Shown: positions 59,771-64,000 of the stretch, one piece after another
How positions within the stretch are numbered: position 1 is the first letter of the stretch
Layout: each line of letters opens with the position of its first letter
Assembly: GCF_029029525.1 (NCBI RefSeq)
Contig: NZ_JAKJSC010000011.1
Span: 1-64,000 of the forward strand
Origin: Labilibaculum sp. DW002
Lineage (GTDB): Bacteria; Bacteroidota; Bacteroidia; Bacteroidales; Marinifilaceae
Direction of reading: 5' to 3'
Length of the DNA: 64,000 bases
Translations under genes and position numbers: made by a program
Notes under the pieces: model-generated
The model's input: only the letters and a program-made list of their open reading frames with translations
What the model was told of the DNA's origin: nothing
Database searches by the model: none

Positions 59771-62700
59771 TTATTTACATGCTTCTTGCAAGGCTTTAAC
59801 CGCACCTTCTAGTTGCTGATCGATTCCTTTATCAATCTTACCCGGCATATTTTTAATGATAACTTCAGGAACAGTTTGATTGTTTTCCATCCATTCCCCT
59901 TTTTTATTCTTAGCACTTACAGGAACCGATCCCCAAAGTACTTTCCCATTTTGCAACATTTCCCATCCTGCAAAACTACAAGTTCCAGGAACAGGCATAC
60001 CAATCATTTTTCCAATTCCTAAATCTTGATATCCACATGCAAAACAAGAGCCATCGCTATATTGAGCCTCTCCAACAAGTGCAACACTTGGCTTAGTCCA
60101 TCTGTAGTTAGGTTCAAAACCTAAAACTCTGTCTTCAACAGCATAATCAAGAAAACGTACACCAGTCAAAAACATTGATAAGTCACCAACAAGGTCACCA
60201 CCACCATTAAAACGAGTATCTACAATCAATCCTTTTTTATCAAAATACTTACCCATCGCTTTTTCGTAGATGTCACGATATTTACCATCACTCATTCCAG
60301 GTAAATGCACATAACCTAGCTTGCCATTACTCAATTTCTCTACATCAGCCTCATTCATCTTAATCCAACGATCATACAATAAACCACTTTCTTTTCTTAA
60401 TGAAATTGGTTTCATTGTAATGTCCTGAGATTTTTTAGTTGCAGGATCGTAAACATGTAGCAGTGTAATTTGACCTGCTTTACGATTTAAGTATTTCGCA
60501 AAATCAACATTGCTATCTATACTAACACCATCAATATGCTGAATAATCATTCCCTTAGAGACTTTCAGACTCTGCTTGTCCAAAGGACCACCTTTCATGA
60601 TCTCATCAATCTTGATTCCTTCTCCTTTGTAAGAGTAGTCAATAAAGATTCCCAATGAAGCTGTTTTATCTCCGTTAGACATTCCACCATAGTAACGAGC
60701 TCCACAGTGAGATACATTCAATTCTCCTAACATCTCTGATAATAACTCAGAGAATTCAAAGTCGTTACCTACCGAACCTAACTTAGCTTGATAATTTACC
60801 TTAAGAGCATCCCAATCAACACCATGGTAATCCGAAATGTAAAACATCGATTTTACTCTCTTCCAAACATGATTGAACATTTGCTGACGTTCTGCAGTTA
60901 CATCAAGTGTCATTTCTCCACTAATCGAAACAGGCTTAGTAGATTTCGCAGCCAAATCAACCTTAGACATACTTCCATCAGCTAAAAGGAAAAGATTTTT
61001 CATTTTCTTATCCCAAATTAAGCTTCCACTTTTGGCACCTAATTTAATTAGCATTTTGGTTGCCTTTGTTCTTAATTTAGTTGTCCAAAGGTTATATCCC
61101 TTTTCAAACTTAGCCAGATAATAAAGATCTTCTCCATCTTTTGAAAGTACAGCATCTGCTAATTTTGCAGAATGAATGGTCAATCGTTTTTTACGATCTT
61201 TCAATCCTTCCCAATCGAATGTAAGCGTGCTATCTTTTTTCACCTCATCCTTTTTAGCATCATCTTTCTTCTTCGATTTTTTCTTATCCTTATCAACTTT
61301 TTTCTCAGCCTCCTTTTTGGCTTTTTCTTTCGCTTCTTTTTCTTTCTTTTCGATTTCTTTTAACAAAGCGTAATCATCCTTGCTCATGTTAAATCGATCC
61401 CAAGAATCTTTGGTAAAGAACATGGTATAAACATCCATTTGGCGAGAACCACTGTTGGCATATGAACGCAATCCGTGACGATCACTAAACCACAACATTT
61501 GCTTGCCACCATTTACCCAAATAGGACTAGCATCACCATAACCACTTTCGGTAAGGTTGATCATTTCTTGCTTTCCATCCGCCGAAATTAGAACCACTTC
61601 GCTATTGGCTAGCACTGGAGAATACTCTACCAATAACCATTTGCTATCTGGACTCCAAGAAAAATACTGATCGCCATCTCCCATGTAGAATAGTTGATCA
61701 CCATTCATAATGGTACGGATCTTTTTACTCTCAATATTATAAATCTTCAATGATCTTTTGTTCTCAATAAAAGCGATCTCTTTTCCATCAGGAGAAAATT
61801 TAGGCTGATAATTTTCATTCTCGTTGACAATTACTGGCTCTTCTTTCAACAAGGTTGAAGCATAAAAATATGGTTCTGTATCGCTTACTTTTTTACTCTG
61901 ATAAATTCCCCATTTGGCATTTCTTTCACTTGCGTAAAGAATGCTCTTTCCATCAGGAGAAAAGCTAACAAAACGTTCCTCTGCAGGAGTTGTTGTAATT
62001 CGCTTTGTCATTTTCGCCTCTACAGAAGAAACAAAAACTTCTCCTCTAGCAGTATAAGCAATCTCTTTTCCGTCAGGAGAAACAGCCATTTCTTTCACAT
62101 TTCCTCTTACCGAGATAATTTGCTCGTTGTTGTTTTTTCCTTCGGTGTTGATCTTTACATTTACCTTTTGCTGATTTCCATCAGTCATGGTAAACAACTC
62201 TCCATTATGAGTATAGCAAAGCGCTCCGTTGTTTGCCATACTTAAATAGCGAACCGGATGCATTTTGAAATCAGTTATCTGTTCCTTGTTAGCAGGATTA
62301 TCCAATGCCAATTTATGAACATTAAAACATCCACTTTCTTCGCTTAAATAATAGATACTCTTTTCATCAGTACTGTAAACAGGATTTCTATCTTCACCAT
62401 TAAAACTAGTGATCATCGTGTGTTTATTCGCCTTTTTATCGTATTTCCAGATATCACGCGTAATGGCAGAAGTGTGATGCTTACGAAATTCGTTTTCACC
62501 ACCTTTTTTATCATGATAAATCATTTGATTACCATCCTTACTCACCTGAATATCTTCAGCAGGAATTGTCCAAATTTGATCAACACGTCCTCCATTGGCA
62601 GCAACCTGATACAACTCTGGTTGCGATCTTGTTGGGTATTGACGATGACTGGCTGCATCTAATCTTTGAGCTCCAAAAATCACATTCTTGTCATCATTGC

Positions 62701-63046
62701 TAAATGAATATGGATATTCATTAGTTGAATGGTAAGTTAAACGCTTGGCTGCTCCACCATTTGCATTAATCACAAAGATGTCGAAGTTTCCATATCGCTC
62801 CGATGCAAAAGCAATTTTGCTTCCATCGTGACTCCAAACTGGCATAAAATCGTGTGCTTTATGAAAGGTAAGTGGGCGCGCTTCGCCTCCTTTTGACGCT
62901 ACCAAATATAGATCTCCCTTGTTGGCAAATACAATCTGTTCTCCATTCGGAGAAATTGCTGCATAACGTATCCATTCAGCATTACCGATAGCCGAAACGA
63001 ATCCGCTCAATAATACAGCGAATAGTAAAATAAAAGTTCTTTTCAT
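59771..63046 (-). CDS. Tricorn-like protease (PD40 propeller plus PDZ and S41 domain)
   Basis: I take the ATG at 63046 (1091 residues), where a signal peptide ending FVSA begins; an upstream start at 63079 adds 11 residues. The protein has PD40 beta-propeller blades (about 25-530, such as SPDGKEIAF), a very charged Lys/Glu linker (about 560-610), a second beta-propeller-like section, a PDZ domain (about 830-900), and an S41/TSPc domain. The active region shows NVSHCGARYYGG, FNGGGDLVGDLS and a nucleophile in AQYSDGSCFACG. It should degrade peptides in the periplasm. No neighbouring gene shares its strand. Confidence 0.92.
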   Translation of the reverse strand: MKRTFILLFAVLLSGFVSAIGNAEWIRYAAISPNGEQIVFANKGDLYLVASKGGEARPLTFHKAHDFMPVWSHDGSKIAFASERYGNFDIFVINANGGAAKRLTYHSTNEYPYSFSNDDKNVIFGAQRLDAASHRQYPTRSQPELYQVAANGGRVDQIWTIPAEDIQVSKDGNQMIYHDKKGGENEFRKHHTSAITRDIWKYDKKANKHTMITSFNGEDRNPVYSTDEKSIYYLSEESGCFNVHKLALDNPANKEQITDFKMHPVRYLSMANNGALCYTHNGELFTMTDGNQQKVNVKINTEGKNNNEQIISVRGNVKEMAVSPDGKEIAYTARGEVFVSSVEAKMTKRITTTPAEERFVSFSPDGKSILYASERNAKWGIYQSKKVSDTEPYFYASTLLKEEPVIVNENENYQPKFSPDGKEIAFIENKRSLKIYNIESKKIRTIMNGDQLFYMGDGDQYFSWSPDSKWLLVEYSPVLANSEVVLISADGKQEMINLTESGYGDASPIWVNGGKQMLWFSDRHGLRSYANSGSRQMDVYTMFFTKDSWDRFNMSKDDYALLKEIEKKEKEAKEKAKKEAEKKVDKDKKKSKKKDDAKKDEVKKDSTLTFDWEGLKDRKKRLTIHSAKLADAVLSKDGEDLYYLAKFEKGYNLWTTKLRTKATKMLIKLGAKSGSLIWDKKMKNLFLLADGSMSKVDLAAKSTKPVSISGEMTLDVTAERQQMFNHVWKRVKSMFYISDYHGVDWDALKVNYQAKLGSVGNDFEFSELLSEMLGELNVSHCGARYYGGMSNGDKTASLGIFIDYSYKGEGIKIDEIMKGGPLDKQSLKVSKGMIIQHIDGVSIDSNVDFAKYLNRKAGQITLLHVYDPATKKSQDITMKPISLRKESGLLYDRWIKMNEADVEKLSNGKLGYVHLPGMSDGKYRDIYEKAMGKYFDKKGLIVDTRFNGGGDLVGDLSMFLTGVRFLDYAVEDRVLGFEPNYRWTKPSVALVGEAQYSDGSCFACGYQDLGIGKMIGMPVPGTCSFAGWEMLQNGKVLWGSVPVSAKNKKGEWMENNQTVPEVIIKNMPGKIDKGIDQQLEGAVKALQEACK

Positions 63047-63348
63047 TAGTGTGTGTGTCTTGTTAAAAAATACAGACAATAGAGTGATTTGTTAAATTCT
63101 AGTGCCTGAGGATAAAATTAGATAAAAATTTAAACCTAATGTTTTAAAGGCACAATTAATCGGGCTTTCTTTGATGTGTTATTGAATTTTGGTGTGGAAA
63201 TTCAGCTTATAAAGCTATAAAAATTTCAAGAAGTATAAGCACAAATGTAAAATAAGAATATCACGAAATACCTTTTTGGAAATTCGTTGGACAATACAAA
63301 AAGCTTTACCACAGAGAAAATAAACTGAACAATCCATTAAAAATAATC

Positions 63349-63393
63349 ACCACAGAGAGCACTGAGCTACACAGAGAAAAAAAACACTAAGAA
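63349..63393 (+). repeat. CACAGAG-type intergenic repeat, copy 1
   Basis: The stretch from 63350 reads ACCACAGAGAGCACTGAG then CTACACAGAGAAAAAAA, and a related shorter piece (ACCACAGAGAAAA) lies at 63308. A close copy lies at 63902. The motif is a loose 8-9 base periodic pattern of ACACAGAG. Confidence 0.75.
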
Positions 63394-63415
63394 AATCAGA
63401 ATCCGCAGGATTCAA

Positions 63416-63516
63416 ATGTTTATAGGACGAATAATACAATATGAACATATGACCCCGATGGGGTCAAATATCCTCTTTCCCACCAAATGCTATAAACATC
63501 AAATCCCTCTGGGATT
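63416..63516. repeat. Nested multi-hairpin intergenic element
   Basis: A perfect 10-bp inverted repeat, ATGTTTATAG (63416-63425) and CTATAAACAT (63490-63499), encloses a compact hairpin GACCCC-GAT-GGGGTC (63451-63465). A second compact hairpin, AATCCC-TCT-GGGATT (63502-63516), follows at once. The whole could fold as a branched RNA or DNA structure. Confidence 0.7.
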
Positions 63517-63538
63517 ACCACAAAGGACAAAGAAAATA

Positions 63539-63595
63539 GTTAACCACCAAGGCAAACAAAGTACAGCACGAAGAACACAAAGGAAATTAATTGTA
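63539..63595 (+). repeat. AACCAC-AAGG composite repeat, copy 1
   Basis: The stretch beginning TTAACCACCAAGGCAAAC and containing AAGTACAGCACGAAG and ACAAAGGAAATTAATTG aligns over more than 50 bases with 63937-63993, with about three quarters of positions alike. Confidence 0.7.
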
Positions 63596-63651
63596 TTGTC
63601 CAAACAAGCAAGTATGGAATGAGCAACGCAGGTGGGGAACCCATAGGTGAA

Positions 63652-63717
63652 AATGATGACAAAAAAGAAATTCTGTGGAGTGAGGAACGAACTACACTAT
63701 TATTTCTTTTCATCATT
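63652..63717. repeat. Inverted repeat with ATGATGA/TCATCAT arms
   Basis: The left arm (63652-63670, AATGATGA then AAAAGAAA with three extra bases) pairs with the right arm (63703-63717, TTTCTTTTCATCATT) around a spacer of about 30 bases. Confidence 0.5.
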
Positions 63718-63751
63718 GATCCGTAATGGGTCACCGAGAGCTCTCTCCTAG

Positions 63752-63846
63752 TCCCGAAATCTTTCGGGATTGTTTACTTTTCATCAATGTACCGAACAAA
63801 GTGAGATCATGAATGCCCGTGAAAATTATGAATGAATCAAAAGTAA
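63752..63846. repeat. Hairpin TCCCGAAA/TTTCGGGA and flanking TTTACTTTT inverted repeat
   Basis: TCCCGAAA (63752-63759) pairs with TTTCGGGA (63762-63769). Directly after it, TTTACTTTT (about 63773-63781) has its complement AAAAGTAAA near 63838-63846. The two stems are side by side, which suggests a defined element. Confidence 0.6.
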
Positions 63847-63900
63847 AAGTCTGTCCAACTTGAGGACAAAATAAAAGGTATTACTGCAAAGCAATACATT

Positions 63901-63993
63901 CACCACAGAGGGCACTGAGGAACACAAAGAAAAAAAATTAACCACAAAGGAAAATGAAGTACATCACGAAGTAACTCAAAGGGAATAATTGCA
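63901..63993 (+). repeat. Second copies of the CACAGAG and AACCAC repeats
   Basis: ACCACAGAGGGCACTGAG then GAACACAAAGAAAAAAA (63902-63936) repeats the 63350 unit. It is followed directly by the second copy of the AACCAC composite repeat (63937-63993). In the first set the two parts are about 150 bp apart, with the multi-hairpin element between them. Confidence 0.75.
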
Positions 63994-64000
63994 CGACCCA

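Larger units (their letters stand above)
63100..64000. other. Non-coding repeat mosaic at the right edge
   Basis: No gene is supported over these 900 bases; the short open frames overlap repeats. From 63300 on the region holds CACAGAG-type repeats, several inverted repeats with GC-rich tips, and a two-copy composite repeat. Details are given in the repeat entries. The region may continue past the window. Confidence 0.7.

Noticed and set aside
61172-61373. Phe/Leu-rich plus-strand frames that look like a membrane peptide
   Set aside because: They are the complement of the Lys/Glu-rich linker of the tricorn-like protease, which explains the composition.
63416-63734. Short frames of 64-68 codons at the right edge
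   Set aside because: They run through inverted repeats and repeat copies, and the translations have no signal, fold motif or plausible start signal.

Overview
The window is AT-rich bacterial chromosome from a member of the Bacteroidota. Four things show this: gliding/type IX secretion families (a PorP/SprF protein, an OmpA-PD40 protein and a giant cadherin-repeat adhesin), many LytTR regulators and TPR-histidine kinases, a short primary sigma factor of 286 residues, and a promoter of the Bacteroidota type (TTTG-N19-TAnnTTTG) in front of rpoD. A marine Marinilabiliales-like anaerobe or facultative anaerobe would fit (class I hybrid cluster protein, low GC), but the genus is inference only. I see no tRNA, rRNA, CRISPR array, insertion sequence or phage genes.

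Layout. 1-8502 (minus): a probable operon sprF-like > ompA-like > very large adhesin, whose C-terminus lies beyond the left edge. 9162-14050 (minus): two paralogous TPR-HisKA_2 sensor kinases, with nearly identical kinase halves, and a LytTR response regulator. 14455-18460 (minus): a PepSY-type membrane protein, the hybrid cluster protein Hcp with a strong HcpR-type operator, and a small secreted protein. 18752-31574: housekeeping genes (HAD phosphatase, nuclease-fold lipoprotein, uvrB, rpoD, an HtrA protease, dapF, a hybrid kinase, a LOG-family protein, gyrB). 31920-37489 (minus): an envelope block with a 1061-residue TPR protein, an outer-membrane barrel and a small secreted protein. 37750-43797: ftsE, a rhomboid protease, an M48 lipoprotein, a DUF255 protein and a polysaccharide deacetylase. 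43850-54084: an ABC ATPase with a permease fused to an M1-type peptidase, two LytS/LytTR pairs, an esterase and a minimal ExbB-like protein. 54302-59712 (plus): a tight seven-gene lipid operon. 59771-63046: a tricorn-like protease. 63300-64000: a non-coding mosaic of intergenic repeats and hairpins.

The most interesting unit is the lipid operon. It encodes a lipocalin, a DUF2177 membrane protein, a FakA-FakB (DhaL/DegV) fusion, a DUF1295 membrane protein, a membrane-anchored Bcp peroxiredoxin, PlsY and an SRPBCC protein. The fusion is predicted to make acyl-phosphate from free fatty acid, and PlsY is the enzyme that consumes acyl-phosphate, so uptake, activation, protection and esterification of fatty acids may be encoded together. 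Other points to follow are the peptidase-permease fusion beside a LytS/LytTR system, the gene-conversion pattern in the two kinases, the SprF/OmpA/adhesin set, and the structured repeats at the right edge.
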